NCBI RefSeq assembly: GCF_021044685.1
Contig: NZ_CP088014.1
Location: forward strand, 1,970,001 to 2,034,000
Direction of reading: 5' to 3'
Source of the DNA: Bradyrhizobium daqingense
GTDB taxonomy: Bacteria; Pseudomonadota; Alphaproteobacteria; Rhizobiales; Xanthobacteraceae
Length of the DNA stretch: 64,000 bases
This document shows, in pieces, positions 41,217 through 50,627 of the stretch. Below the pieces are notes generated by a model. That model was not told the origin of the DNA, searched no databases, and worked only from the letters and a program-made list of their open reading frames with translations. A program made the translations under genes and the position numbers. Each line of letters begins with the position of its first letter. Within the stretch, counting starts at the first letter, position 1.

Positions 41217-42515
41217 TTAACCCTCTTTTGCGGAATCTAAATAGTCGGCCCATGCCTGCATTAGCGGCCCCCGCTCTTCTACGTAAGGGCTCTCCAAGGT
41301 GCGATTATATGCCTCTTCAGTCTCAGCCTTAAAGGTGTGGGCGAGCGCGGCTTCTACGTATCGCCAATAGAACTTTCCCTTCTTCGCATTCCACGATGAG
41401 AACGACGCACGCGCGGTGCCGTGTGCTGTCGTGTTTGGAGCGACGCGCACTAGCGTGTGTGTCAGTGCGTTGTGACCGAGCATCTGTCCGGCTTTTTCGC
41501 CCTCGAAGATCAAATCATCCGAGTCCGGTGCGGCATCGTGCGGGATCAGCCTGCGCAATAGCTCGATGGCCTGCAAGGATAAGGGAACGACGTGGTCAGG
41601 CAGCGTCACCCACTTGCCGTTCTTGCCTTTGATCTTCTTCACCTTCATTCGAGCGACTGGAATCACCCAAAGTTTCTGTTTGAAGTCGATCTCGCTCACG
41701 CGGGCGCCGCGCGCTTCAGAAGGGCGCGCCGCACATAGGATTGCAAATTCCAGGGCGCGTGCCGCCATTTCATTTCTGCTGCGAATCTTCGTCATCATGG
41801 CAGGAAGCCTTTCCCATGGCACGGCCCGATGATGCGTTGTCGCGATCTTTAAGTCAGCCAGAGGTAAGCGCCGTCTCTCAGCCGGATTGATCGCGTCGCT
41901 CGGCAGATAATGGGTTTTGGGCGATCGCTCTTCCTTCGGGTTCTTGACATCGTTCTTGGCGCCATAGGCGATGGCGAAGTCAAAGATGATCTCCAGCTTA
42001 GCTTGGAGATCATTCGCGCTGCGATTGATCCGACTCCAAATCGGGGCAAGGACGGCTTCCACGTTGCTGGGTTTGATGGCGGTGATATCCATGTTGAGTA
42101 GTTTCGCAGCATGCCGATTGATAAGGCTCTCGGTGTCAGCGAAAGTTTTCTTCGACACGGCGGGCTTGTGTATTGTTTCCAACCAATCCGCGGCAACGTG
42201 CTCGAATGTGTAGACCTTCGTTTCAGACGCTGTTTCTGCGAACGCGACCGGTGCCGGGATCAGGACGCCTTGTTTCCGCGCCCGCCGCTTATCTTCAGCG
42301 GCGGTGCGAGCGTCGTCGAGAGATAGGCCGGGCTTGTCTGGCCCAGCCGCGGGGCCGATCGTGAGTTCGCGCCTTTTGCCCTTGTCGTGCAGAATTACAA
42401 TCCAACTGCGCGCTTTGCCGGGGCGAACGTGCAGATACAGGCCGCCACCATCGGAATAGCGACCGGGAGCGAGCGGCTGCATTACAAAGGATTGGGGCAT
42501 CGTGTGGATAGGCAT
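41217..42515 (-). CDS. P4-type tyrosine integrase of the island
   Basis: 432 residues. N-terminal DUF4102-like arm-binding start (YSDGGGLYLHVRP). The catalytic domain has R264 (CAARPSEARG), H365 and R369 (AHGTARASFSSW), H393 (ALAHTFKAE) and the nucleophile Y403 in EEAYNRTLESPYVEERG. All catalytic residues are present, so the enzyme should be active. ATG 42515 has GGAG upstream; GTG 42533 is an in-frame alternative. The gene is 172 bp from attR and transcribed away from it. Confidence 0.95.
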   Translation of the reverse strand: MPIHTMPQSFVMQPLAPGRYSDGGGLYLHVRPGKARSWIVILHDKGKRRELTIGPAAGPDKPGLSLDDARTAAEDKRRARKQGVLIPAPVAFAETASETKVYTFEHVAADWLETIHKPAVSKKTFADTESLINRHAAKLLNMDITAIKPSNVEAVLAPIWSRINRSANDLQAKLEIIFDFAIAYGAKNDVKNPKEERSPKTHYLPSDAINPAERRRLPLADLKIATTHHRAVPWERLPAMMTKIRSRNEMAARALEFAILCAARPSEARGARVSEIDFKQKLWVIPVARMKVKKIKGKNGKWVTLPDHVVPLSLQAIELLRRLIPHDAAPDSDDLIFEGEKAGQMLGHNALTHTLVRVAPNTTAHGTARASFSSWNAKKGKFYWRYVEAALAHTFKAETEEAYNRTLESPYVEERGPLMQAWADYLDSAKEG

Positions 42516-42683
42516 CAGAGGCTCCGAACGCACCTTTCAACAGTCGCGCCCCACCCTTTTGCCCTAAGGTGGGTTCCCAAGAAAGACGGAGTTGGCCGGA
42601 GTTTGTCGGAGTTCAACAGAGGGTTAATGTCAGCGGACACAATAGGTTAGCTTATAACCGATTGATCGGCCTAACAAATAGAA

Positions 42684-42718
42684 TAGGGCGCGACTGGCAT
42701 CACCACAGTCGCGCCCTA
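42684..42718. terminator. 12-bp-stem hairpin overlapping attR
   Basis: TAGGGCGCGACT and AGTCGCGCCCTA form a perfect stem around an 11-nt loop; the att core covers one arm and most of the loop. On the left side of the island only one arm remains. The intact hairpin may be the original terminator of the SnoaL gene or part of a small RNA, used as attB. Confidence 0.55.
42687..42705 (+). repeat. attR: right copy of the 19-bp direct repeat bounding the island
   Basis: Identical to 28556-28574 over 19 bp. The flanking bases differ on both sides, so the repeat length is exact. Confidence 0.9.
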
Positions 42719-42918
42719 CGTCGCCGGCTTATGGGGCAGGGGGGAATAGCCGGCTGCTGAGACGACTCGCAGGCGCCAGACTCGTTCCACGGCTTCCGAA
42801 ATATTTTGCAGACCCGCGGCTTTTTTCGCACACGGTTAAGTGATCGTGACCGCTGAGAACCCCCGATCCTCCGCCCGCGTTGTTCCCGTGATCGCCATGG
42901 GGCGAGGGATCGACAGCC

Positions 42919-43353
42919 ATGTCACAGATTCAAAAGGTATTTTTAGGCGCCGTCGCGATTGCCGCAACGCTTGGCGCGGTGCAATTGGCCTCCGGCCACG
43001 ATCTGGCCGACCGCTGGCAGGCGGTCGCCGATATACCCAGCCACAGCACGAACTTTGCGCCAAGCCATAACGTCAATCGTACCGGCAAGGCCGACCGCCT
43101 CGCCGAGATCAAGCCGGCGCCCGTTGCCACCCGGACGGTGTCGATGCGGCTGAACGACCTCGCAGACACATCGGTGCTGCTGCGGGTCCCCGCGGTGATC
43201 GAGACCGGCAATGCCAAGCCTCCGGTGCTGCTCCAGAACCAGAGCCAAAACCAGAAGAAGAACCGCAGCAAGCCGACGATCGCCTGTGAGCCGATGGTCA
43301 GCTCCCTGACCGAGGTCGCAAAGCTGCTCCAGCCCGGCCGCTGCGTAACCTGA
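42919..43353 (+). CDS. Hypothetical exported protein (144 aa)
   Basis: Not recognised. The N-terminal segment VFLGAVAIAATLGAVQLASG is a signal peptide or anchor. The rest is hydrophilic, with an Asn/Gln/Lys-rich stretch (LLQNQSQNQKKNRSKPTI) and two cysteines near the end (ACEPM, GRCVT) that could form a disulfide. First chromosomal gene right of the island. Such Cys-paired small secreted proteins are common in Bradyrhizobium. Confidence 0.65.
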   Translation: MSQIQKVFLGAVAIAATLGAVQLASGHDLADRWQAVADIPSHSTNFAPSHNVNRTGKADRLAEIKPAPVATRTVSMRLNDLADTSVLLRVPAVIETGNAKPPVLLQNQSQNQKKNRSKPTIACEPMVSSLTEVAKLLQPGRCVT

Positions 43354-43413
43354 TAACTCCATCGTCCAAGGACAGGGATCGCCTCTGGGCCGGGGCCGAG
43401 CCGCTCACGTCCT

Positions 43414-43441
43414 CTTGATCCGCTCTCTCATCGCGTTATAT
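43414..43441 (+). promoter_or_regulatory. RpoH (sigma-32)-type promoter of htpG
   Basis: CTTG, 17 nt, GTTATAT. The alphaproteobacterial heat-shock pattern is CTTG-N17/18-CyTATnT, so one base of the -10 differs. It lies 36 nt upstream of the htpG ATG. Confidence 0.6.
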
Positions 43442-43476
43442 CCGGGCTTTCCCTCTCGTTTTGACCGGGTAAACGC

Positions 43477-45354
43477 ATGACGACGTCAGACACGGCTGTG
43501 CATACGCAGCCATTCCAGGCCGAGGTTTCCGAGCTTCTGCACCTCATGGTGCACTCCGTCTATTCGGAGACCGATATTTTCCTGCGCGAGCTCGTCTCCA
43601 ACGCTTCGGACGCCTGCGACAAGCTGCGCTACGAGGCGATCGCCCGTCCGGACCTGCTCGGCGAGGGCGAGGCGCTCAAGATCCGCATCATTCCGAACAA
43701 GACGGCCAAGACGCTCACGATTGCCGACAACGGCATCGGCATGGAGCGGCAGGAGCTGATCGACCATCTCGGCACCATTGCCCGCTCCGGCACCAAGGCC
43801 TTCGTGTCGAAGCTGAAAGAGGCCAAGGACGGTCTCGGCCTGATCGGTCAGTTCGGCGTCGGCTTCTATTCCGCCTTCATGGTCGCCGAGAAGATCGTCG
43901 TGGTCAGCCGCCGCGCCGGCGAGAGCGACGTCTGGACCTGGAGCTCCCAAGGCGGCTCCGGCTTCGAGATCGCCCGCGCCGGCGATGAGGACGCTGCGCG
44001 CGTGACGCGCGGCACCGAGATCGTCCTGCACCTCAAGGACGACGCCAAGAAATATCTCGAAACCTACGAGATCGAGCGCATCGTCGGGGCCTATTCCGAC
44101 AACATCCTGTTTCCGATCGAGCTCGTGCCGGAAGAGGGCGAGCCGCGTCAGATCAATTCGGCGAGCGCACTGTGGCAGCGCTCGAAGAGCGAGCTGACGG
44201 CGGAGGACTACAAGAAAGCCTATCAGCAGATCGCGACGGCCTTCGACGATCCCGCGATGACGCTGCATTACCGCGCCGAGGGCCGTTATTCCTACGCCGT
44301 GCTGCTGTTCGCGCCGTCGGCCAAGCCGTTCGACCTGTTCGAGCCGAACCGCAAGGGTCGGGTCAAGCTATACGTCCGCCGCGTCTTCATCACTGACGAT
44401 GCCGACCTGCTGCCGGGCTATCTGCGCTTCATCCGCGGTGTCGTCGACAGCGAGGATCTTCCGCTCAACATCTCCCGCGAGATGCTGCAGAACAATCCGC
44501 AGCTGGCGCAGATCCGCAAGGCCGTGGCGACCCGCGTCGTATCCGAGCTCGAAAGCCTCGCTGAGAAGGATCCTGATAATTTTGCCAAGATCTGGGACGC
44601 CTTCGGCGCGGTGTTGAAGGAGGGCATCTATGAGGACTTCGAGCGTCGCGAAAAGCTGCTGGCGCTATCGCGCTTCACCACGACGTTGGGCGAGAAGCGG
44701 TCGTTGAAGCAGGTGATCGCCGATTTCAAGCCGAACCAGACCGAGATCTACTATCTCGTCGGCGACAGCATCGAGCGGCTGAAGTCCAATCCGCGGCTGG
44801 AGGCCGCGACCGCACGCGGCATCGAGGTGCTGCTGCTGTCCGATCCGGTCGATGCCTTCTGGACCTCGATGCCCTCGGAGTTCGACGGCAAGCCGCTGAA
44901 ATCGCTGAGCCAGGGCGATCTCAACCTCGATTTGATCCCGCGCCTCGACGACAAGGACGAGACCAAGAAGGACGAGCCCGAGGCCGATGAGGCCGCCACC
45001 ATCGCGGTGATCAAGGCCGCGCTCGGCGAGCGCGTCAGCGACGTCAAGGCCTCGATGCGCCTGACCAGCTCCGCCTCCTGCCTGGTCGCCGACAGCCAGG
45101 GGCCGAGCCGCGAGCTGGAGCGTATCCTGGCGCAGCAGAACCGCGGCATGAAGACCAAGCCGATCCTCGAGATCAATCTGCGCCATCCGATGGTGGGTGC
45201 GATCACCAAGGCGCCGGCCGGCTCCAAGGCCGTCGACGATCTCAGCCTGCTCCTGCTCGAACAGGCGCAGATCCTGGATGGGGAATTGCCGGAAGACCCG
45301 GCGGCGTTCGCCGCGAGGCTGAACCGCCTCGTGTTGCAAGGGCTCGGCGCGTAG
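43477..45354 (+). CDS. htpG: Molecular chaperone HtpG (Hsp90)
   Basis: 625 residues. ATP-dependent cytosolic chaperone, a dimer. The GHKL N-domain has [38 protein letters not shown] and the closing GTEIVLHLK. The middle domain has [20 protein letters not shown] and [11 protein letters not shown], and the C-terminal dimerisation domain runs from about 510. The order and length are standard. Distinct from the island GHKL protein at 29394, which shares only the ATP-binding fold. Confidence 0.97.
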   Translation: MTTSDTAVHTQPFQAEVSELLHLMVHSVYSETDIFLRELVSNASDACDKLRYEAIARPDLLGEGEALKIRIIPNKTAKTLTIADNGIGMERQELIDHLGTIARSGTKAFVSKLKEAKDGLGLIGQFGVGFYSAFMVAEKIVVVSRRAGESDVWTWSSQGGSGFEIARAGDEDAARVTRGTEIVLHLKDDAKKYLETYEIERIVGAYSDNILFPIELVPEEGEPRQINSASALWQRSKSELTAEDYKKAYQQIATAFDDPAMTLHYRAEGRYSYAVLLFAPSAKPFDLFEPNRKGRVKLYVRRVFITDDADLLPGYLRFIRGVVDSEDLPLNISREMLQNNPQLAQIRKAVATRVVSELESLAEKDPDNFAKIWDAFGAVLKEGIYEDFERREKLLALSRFTTTLGEKRSLKQVIADFKPNQTEIYYLVGDSIERLKSNPRLEAATARGIEVLLLSDPVDAFWTSMPSEFDGKPLKSLSQGDLNLDLIPRLDDKDETKKDEPEADEAATIAVIKAALGERVSDVKASMRLTSSASCLVADSQGPSRELERILAQQNRGMKTKPILEINLRHPMVGAITKAPAGSKAVDDLSLLLLEQAQILDGELPEDPAAFAARLNRLVLQGLGA

Positions 45355-45525
45355 CCGCTGGTTTGGTCGTCAAGCCCAGCCATGACGACCGTGAGTGCGT
45401 TGCGAGATCGCCGCACTCACCTTGCCGTCATCTGTACCTAGGAACAGTCGCCTCCAGCATGGTGTTATGCCATAGGAGGCAGTCGGCTTCCGTGCCGGCG
45501 CCGTGACCGATTCGAGGATTTCTCC

Positions 45526-45810
45526 ATGCGCTTGCCGATCCTGACTCTCACCGCGATGGCCACGCTGTTCGTCGCGGCCGATGCCAGCGCCCAGACCTAC
45601 GATCCGCGTTACCCCGTGTGCATGCATGTCTACACGCCCGGCGGCGGCTTCGGCGGTGGCGGCGGTGACTATTATGATTGCTCGTTCACGTCGATCCCGC
45701 AGTGCCGCGCCACGGCGTCGGGCCGCTCTGCGAGCTGTGACCTGAACCCTTATTACGCTTTCGACCAGCCCCCGCCGCGGCCGCGTAAGCGGCAGAAGCA
45801 ACAGTACTGA
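45526..45810 (+). CDS. DUF3551 small secreted protein (copy 1)
   Basis: 94 residues. Signal peptide (LPILTLTAMATLFVAADASA), then the DUF3551 core YDPRYPVCMHVYTPGG and YYDCSFTSIPQCRATASGR, ending SCDLNPYYAF, with four cysteines in C-x(n)-C-x8-C-x(n)-C order. The glycine-rich loop is longer than in copy 2. Function unknown; the family is abundant in Bradyrhizobium. Confidence 0.9.
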   Translation: MRLPILTLTAMATLFVAADASAQTYDPRYPVCMHVYTPGGGFGGGGGDYYDCSFTSIPQCRATASGRSASCDLNPYYAFDQPPPRPRKRQKQQY

Positions 45811-45819
45811 CGGTCTACG

Positions 45820-46113
45820 ATGCGCTTTCCTCGGATCCTCTCGCCGCGTGCTTCGCTCGGCCTGCTCCTCGCGATCGGCGCCTCACTCGTGATTGCGCCC
45901 TCTCATGCGCAGACTTTCGATCCCCGTTACCCTGTCTGCATGCACGTTTACTCCGGCGCGAATGGTGGTGGCGGGGAGTGGTACGATTGCTCCTTCACAT
46001 CCATCCCGCAGTGCCGCGCCACCGCATGGGGTCGCGCCGCGATCTGTGATCTCAATCCGTACTACCCCGTCGACGCGCCGCCGCAGCGTTTGCGTCACAG
46101 GCGAACCGGCTAG
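45820..46113 (+). CDS. DUF3551 small secreted protein (copy 2)
   Basis: 97 residues. Signal peptide (SLGLLLAIGASLVIAPSHA), then FDPRYPVCMHVYSGANGGGG and WYDCSFTSIPQCRATAWGR. It starts 9 nt after the stop of copy 1 and is clearly its tandem duplicate, with the same four cysteines. Confidence 0.9.
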   Translation: MRFPRILSPRASLGLLLAIGASLVIAPSHAQTFDPRYPVCMHVYSGANGGGGEWYDCSFTSIPQCRATAWGRAAICDLNPYYPVDAPPQRLRHRRTG

Positions 46114-46338
46114 GACCGGCTGGATCGGCGCTTCCGCTTCGCGTGCGGTGCTGCTGCTAGCCCGATCCCGATCATTCCGCCCGCCTTGTGTCAGCCGTCT
46201 CGCGCAGCCGTCGGCTCGGTAAGGAATGACTAGCGTTAATCGCGCACTAACCGGCTTTTACCCTGCCCCTTAACACCTGGGCAGGGCGGCGCGGGCTAAG
46301 CTTGGGACCAGCAGCCACGGTCCCAAGAGAATAACGGC

Positions 46339-48144
46339 ATGACCACCGGTGTCATCGAGCAAGCGAAAGCCGCGCGCGCGCCGTCGGCGTCGAAGATATG
46401 GCTGAAGGCCATCGAGCTCACTGCACGGATCGAGACGCTGCCGGGCCGTTTGCTCGCCGACGTCGTCGATGACTGGGCGCGACGCCAGCCCGACCGCGCG
46501 GCGCTCGTCACCGACGCTGCCACGCTTGACTATGACGGCCTGTCGAAGCGGATCAACCGCTATGCGCGCTGGGCGCGCTCGGTCGGCGTGGCCAAGGGCG
46601 ACACCGTTGCCCTGATCATGCCGAACGACATCGACTATGTGGCGGCCTGGCTCGGCATCAGCCGGGTCGGCGGCGTTGTCGCGCTGCTCAACACCAGGCT
46701 GGTGGGGCCATCGCTGGCGCATTGCATCGACGTCGCGAAACCATCGCACATCATCGTCGCGTGTGAGCTCGCGGAGATGCTCGACGGCGCAGCGCCGCAT
46801 CTGAAGTCGCAGGCGAAGGTCTGGAGCCATGGCGATGCCCGCAGCGAACGCGCCATCGACGTCGCGCTTGCGGCGCTCGACGATGCGCCCCTTTCGCGCG
46901 ATGAGCATGGCGGGGTGACGATCGACGACCGCGCCCTGCTGATCTACACATCGGGCACTACCGGCCTGCCGAAAGCCGCGAGCATCAGTCACCGCCGCAT
47001 CCTCAATTGGGGTTTCTGGTTCGCCGGCCTCACCGGCGCGACGCCTCAGGACCGCCTCTATGATTGCCTGCCGCTGTTCCACTCGGTCGGCGGCATCGTC
47101 GCGCCGTGCAGCATGCTGACGGCCGGCGGCTCGGTGGTGATTGCGGAGAAGTTTTCCGCCTCGCATTTCTGGTCCGACGTCGTCCGGCACGACTGCACCC
47201 TGTTCCAGTATATCGGCGAGCTCTGCCGCTATCTGCTCAAGGCGCCGCCGTCGGAATATGAGAACCGGCATCGCCTGCGGCTCGTCTGCGGCAACGGTCT
47301 GCGCGGCGACATCTGGGAGGATTTTCAGGCGCGCTTTGCCATTCCGCGCATCCTCGAATTCTACGCGGCGACCGAAGGCAATTTCTCGCTGTTCAACGTC
47401 GAGGGCCAGCCCGGCGCGATCGGACGCATTCCGCCGCTGCTGGCGCATCGCTTTCCGGCAAGCCTGGTCAAGCTCGATCCCGACAGCGGCGTGCCGCTTC
47501 GCAACGAAGACGGCTTTTGCATCGCCTGCGCCCGCGGCGAGGCCGGAGAAGCGATCGGCCGCATCGGCACCGCCGATGAGGGCGGCGGGCGTTTCGAGGG
47601 CTATACCGACGCAGGCGAGACGGAGAAGAAGATTTTGCGCGATGTCTTCGCTCGGGGGGACGCATGGTTTCGCACCGGCGACCTGATGCGGCTCGACGAC
47701 AAGGGCTTTTTCCATTTCGTCGATCGCATCGGCGATACCTTCCGCTGGAAAGGCGAGAACGTCGCGACCTCGGAGGTGAATGACGCCGTGCGCGACTTCA
47801 CCGGCGTGGTCGACGCCACCACCTATGGCGTCAGCATTGCCGGCACCGACGGCCGCGCCGGCATGAGCGCCATCGTCGTCAACGAAGGCTTCGACATTGC
47901 CGCGCTGCCCGCCCACCTCGCGCAGCGCCTGCCGGCCTATGCGCGTCCCGTTTTCATCCGCATCTCCCACGAGATCGATGCGACCGAGACCTTCAAGCAG
48001 AAGAAGGGAGAGCTCGCGCGCGAGGGCTTCGATCCGGCCGCGATAGTAGAGCCGCTGTTCATGCTCGACCCGAAATCCGGGGCGTATGTCGTGCTCGATA
48101 GCAAGACCTATGCCTGCATCAATGACGGCACGATCAGACTGTAA
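46339..48144 (+). CDS. Long-chain/very-long-chain acyl-CoA synthetase, FATP type
   Basis: 601 residues. P-loop LLIYTSGTTGLPKAA, the FATP-like YDCLPLFHSVGGIV, EFYAATEGNFSLFN (adenine site), and the second FATP signature DTFRWKGENVATSEV. The C-terminal lysine lies in ETFKQKKGELAREGF. The lack of an N-terminal membrane segment suggests a peripheral or cytosolic enzyme that activates imported fatty acids. It is followed 150 bp later by an ACP/ligase/reductase operon, which may use related acyl chains. Confidence 0.9.
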   Translation: MTTGVIEQAKAARAPSASKIWLKAIELTARIETLPGRLLADVVDDWARRQPDRAALVTDAATLDYDGLSKRINRYARWARSVGVAKGDTVALIMPNDIDYVAAWLGISRVGGVVALLNTRLVGPSLAHCIDVAKPSHIIVACELAEMLDGAAPHLKSQAKVWSHGDARSERAIDVALAALDDAPLSRDEHGGVTIDDRALLIYTSGTTGLPKAASISHRRILNWGFWFAGLTGATPQDRLYDCLPLFHSVGGIVAPCSMLTAGGSVVIAEKFSASHFWSDVVRHDCTLFQYIGELCRYLLKAPPSEYENRHRLRLVCGNGLRGDIWEDFQARFAIPRILEFYAATEGNFSLFNVEGQPGAIGRIPPLLAHRFPASLVKLDPDSGVPLRNEDGFCIACARGEAGEAIGRIGTADEGGGRFEGYTDAGETEKKILRDVFARGDAWFRTGDLMRLDDKGFFHFVDRIGDTFRWKGENVATSEVNDAVRDFTGVVDATTYGVSIAGTDGRAGMSAIVVNEGFDIAALPAHLAQRLPAYARPVFIRISHEIDATETFKQKKGELAREGFDPAAIVEPLFMLDPKSGAYVVLDSKTYACINDGTIRL

Positions 48145-48297
48145 GCCTCGCGAAAATCAGCAGATAGGTCCAATTTTATCTGAATTGTCCAAGAAGCCAT
48201 TTACTTCTGTCGGGTAAACAGACGGCCAAGGGGGAGCGGTCAGCAAGAGCCGCCGCAAGAGCGATAACAACAAGAGATAACAACAAGCGAGCCAGCC

Positions 48298-48543
48298 ATG
48301 TCGGTAAGGTCTAAGGTCATCGAGGCGATCCAGAAGATCGCCAGGGAACAGCACGTCACGCTTCCGGCGCTCTCGGACGATCTGTCCCTGCATGAGACGG
48401 GCTTCGATTCGCTCGCCTTCGCGATCCTGGTCGCGCGTCTCGAGGACGAGACCGGCGTCGACCCTTTCACCATTTCCGAGGACGCAGCGTTCCCCGCCAC
48501 CGTGGGCGATTTCGTGCGGGCCTACGAAAATGTCCCCGCGTGA
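48298..48543 (+). CDS. Acyl carrier protein
   Basis: 81 residues. The phosphopantetheine attachment Ser is in GFDSLAFAIL (residue about 41), with standard helices before and after. It is dedicated rather than housekeeping: the sequence is divergent, and its last codons overlap the adenylating ligase gene by 14 bp. Together with the following ligase and reductase it looks like a carrier-bound modification pathway. The product is unknown. Confidence 0.9.
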   Translation: MSVRSKVIEAIQKIAREQHVTLPALSDDLSLHETGFDSLAFAILVARLEDETGVDPFTISEDAAFPATVGDFVRAYENVPA

Positions 48544-49912
48544 GATCTTTGCGCTTCGCGACCATCTCGGCGCGGAGCTGAGGGGCCGCACACTCTCCGA
48601 TGCGCACCATGTGGTGTCCCTGACGAACGTCCTGTCGCACACGGTTCTGGGCGGCCGCCTGCACGAATTGTCGGGCCGCGCCGTGCTGCTCAAGCTGTCC
48701 GACCAGCTCCGGTCAGGCCTTGCCATGATCGAACTCGACGGCATCGCTCGCCGCATGCTGCTGTGTCCGCCCGATCTCAATCCGGCGCATCTCGACGCGC
48801 TGATCGCCGATGCCGCGATCGATGCCGTCGTCACCGACGAGCCCGATCGCTGGGCCGGGATAGGCGTGCCGCTCGTGGTCACCGCCAACCTGCCGCTTGA
48901 AGCGGCCGCGCCAGCGAAGACCGAACGTGCCACGGAATGGCTGATGCTCACCTCGGGCACGTCGGGCGTGCCGAAAATCGCCGGCCATACGCTGGAAGCG
49001 CTCACCGGCGCGATTGTCGCCGAAGGCCCTGCGCGCGGACCTGCGCCGGTATGGGCGACGTTCTACGACATCCGCCGCTATGGCGGCCTGCAGATTTTCC
49101 TCCGCGCCATCCTCTCCGGCGGCTCCATGGTTCTGTCGGATCCGCACGAGGTGTTGGCCGATCACGTCGCAAGGCTGAATGCGCGAGGCGTCTCGCACAT
49201 TTCCGGCACGCCCTCGCACTGGCGCAAGCTCCTGATGAGCGGCTCGGCCGCCCAGTTCACCCCTCGCTACGTCCGTCTCTCCGGCGAGATCGCCGACCAG
49301 GCGGTGCTCGACGGCCTGAAAGCCGCATTCCCCGATGCCTCCGTCGGTCATGCCTATGCCTCGACCGAGGCCGGCGTAGGCTTCGCCGTCAATGACGGGC
49401 TGGAAGGTTTTCCGGCCAATTATCTCGGCAACCGCAATGGTGTCGAGATGAAGGTCGTCGACGGCTCGCTGCGCATCCGCTCGAGCCGCACCGCACATGC
49501 TTACATCGGCCGCAACGCAGCCGCGCTTACCGACGATGACGGCTTTGTCGACAGCGGCGACATCGTCGAGCTGCGCGGTGACCGCTATTATTTCGTCGGC
49601 CGCCGCGGCGGCATCATCAACATCGGCGGGCTGAAGGTCCACCCCGAAGAGATCGAGGCGGTGATCAACCGCCATCCCGATGTGCGGATGTCGCGGGCCA
49701 AATCGCGCCGTAGCCCGATCACCGGCGGCATCGTCGTCGCCGACGTCATTCTCGCCGATGGCTCTGATCCGGCGCACGCGAAGGAGATCCGCGACCAGAT
49801 CCTGGGTCAGTGCCGCGCGCAGCTCGCATCTCACAAGGTGCCGGCCGTGATCCGCTTCGTCGAGGCGCTCGACGTCACCCCGGCCGGCAAAATGGCGCGC
49901 ACCGATGCATAA
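48530..49912 (+). CDS. AMP-dependent acyl-ACP/CoA ligase of a dedicated ACP operon
   Basis: 460 residues, short for the class I adenylating family. P-loop LMLTSGTSGVPKIAG, HAYASTEAGVGFAVNDG (adenine site), the hinge DSGDIVELRGDRYYFVGRRG, and the C-terminal catalytic Lys in LDVTPAGKMARTDA. The N-terminal part is reduced compared with acyl-CoA ligases. ATG 48530 lies inside the end of the ACP gene, implying coupling; a natural guess is that it loads the adjacent ACP. It overlaps the SDR gene by 8 bp. Confidence 0.87.
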   Translation: MSPREIFALRDHLGAELRGRTLSDAHHVVSLTNVLSHTVLGGRLHELSGRAVLLKLSDQLRSGLAMIELDGIARRMLLCPPDLNPAHLDALIADAAIDAVVTDEPDRWAGIGVPLVVTANLPLEAAAPAKTERATEWLMLTSGTSGVPKIAGHTLEALTGAIVAEGPARGPAPVWATFYDIRRYGGLQIFLRAILSGGSMVLSDPHEVLADHVARLNARGVSHISGTPSHWRKLLMSGSAAQFTPRYVRLSGEIADQAVLDGLKAAFPDASVGHAYASTEAGVGFAVNDGLEGFPANYLGNRNGVEMKVVDGSLRIRSSRTAHAYIGRNAAALTDDDGFVDSGDIVELRGDRYYFVGRRGGIINIGGLKVHPEEIEAVINRHPDVRMSRAKSRRSPITGGIVVADVILADGSDPAHAKEIRDQILGQCRAQLASHKVPAVIRFVEALDVTPAGKMARTDA

Positions 49913-50627
49913 TGTTCTCGTCACCGGCGGCAGCCGCGGCATTGGCCTTGCGATCGCAAGGCGCCTCGTCGCTGCCGGCTTCAATGTGATTGCGGCCGCG
50001 CGGCGCGAGAGCGAGGAGCTCAAGACGGCGGTCGCGGTCTCCGAAGGGCGCCTGCATTTCCGCGCCTGCGATCTTGCGGTGATCGATGCGATCCCGGCTT
50101 TTGCAAAGCTGGTCCGCGACGAATTCGGCCCGATCTACGGTCTCGTCAACAATGCCGGCCTCGGCACCGAGGGCCTGCTCGCGACCATGCACAATTCGGA
50201 GATCGAGGCGCTGGTGCAGCTCAACGTGCTGTCGCCGATCATCCTCACCAAATATGTCGCGCGGCAGATGATGGCGGACGGCGCGGGCCGCATCATCAAC
50301 ATCTCTTCCATCATCGCCACCACCGGCTATAACGGCCTCTCCGTCTACGGCGCGACCAAGGCCGCAGCCACCGGCTTCACCCGCTCGCTCGCGCGCGAGG
50401 TCGGCAAGCTCGGCATCACCGTGAATGCGATCGCGCCTGGATTCATCGACACCGAGCTGACGCACAATCTCTCCGACGAAGGACGCAAGCGCATCGCCAG
50501 CCGCAGCGCGCTGCGCCGACTGCCGGAAACCGATGACGTCGCACGCATGGTGGAATATCTGCTCGGCGAGGGCGGCCGGAACGTCACCGGCACCGTGTTC
50601 ACGGTCGACGCGGGGAATACGGCCTAG
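49905..50627 (+). CDS. SDR-family 3-oxoacyl-ACP reductase-like protein
   Basis: 240 residues. TGGSRGIG (residues 7-14) cofactor loop, AARRE at the end of strand 2 (NADP-type), NNAGLG, catalytic Ser in INISSIIATTGYNG, Tyr/Lys in YGATKAAATG, and IAPGFIDTEL: a typical FabG-like enzyme. Translationally coupled to the ligase, so the ACP, ligase and reductase form one unit. The stop codon lies within a 41-nt palindrome that could end the operon. Confidence 0.9.
   Translation: MHNVLVTGGSRGIGLAIARRLVAAGFNVIAAARRESEELKTAVAVSEGRLHFRACDLAVIDAIPAFAKLVRDEFGPIYGLVNNAGLGTEGLLATMHNSEIEALVQLNVLSPIILTKYVARQMMADGAGRIINISSIIATTGYNGLSVYGATKAAATGFTRSLAREVGKLGITVNAIAPGFIDTELTHNLSDEGRKRIASRSALRRLPETDDVARMVEYLLGEGGRNVTGTVFTVDAGNTA

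Larger units (their letters stand above)
28556..42705. mobile_element. Integrated phage-satellite-like (PICI/P4-type) island, about 14.15 kb
   Basis: Bounded by identical 19-bp repeats, with a P4-type tyrosine integrase at the right end. From right to left: integrase, AlpA-like regulator, small coupled genes, primase-helicase, three small genes, iteron cluster, Nu1/TerS-like gene, zinc-finger gene, then outward-facing cargo genes near attL. There are no capsid, tail or lysis genes. This order matches phage-inducible chromosomal islands of Gram-negative hosts. Some parts, notably the 29.3-32.2 kb cargo, are visibly less GC-rich than the chromosome. The satellite label is inference from gene order; the integrated element itself is clear. 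Confidence 0.85.

Noticed and set aside
46270..47970. 566-aa minus-strand open frame
   Set aside because: Shadow of the FATP-type ligase, which has full family motifs on the plus strand.
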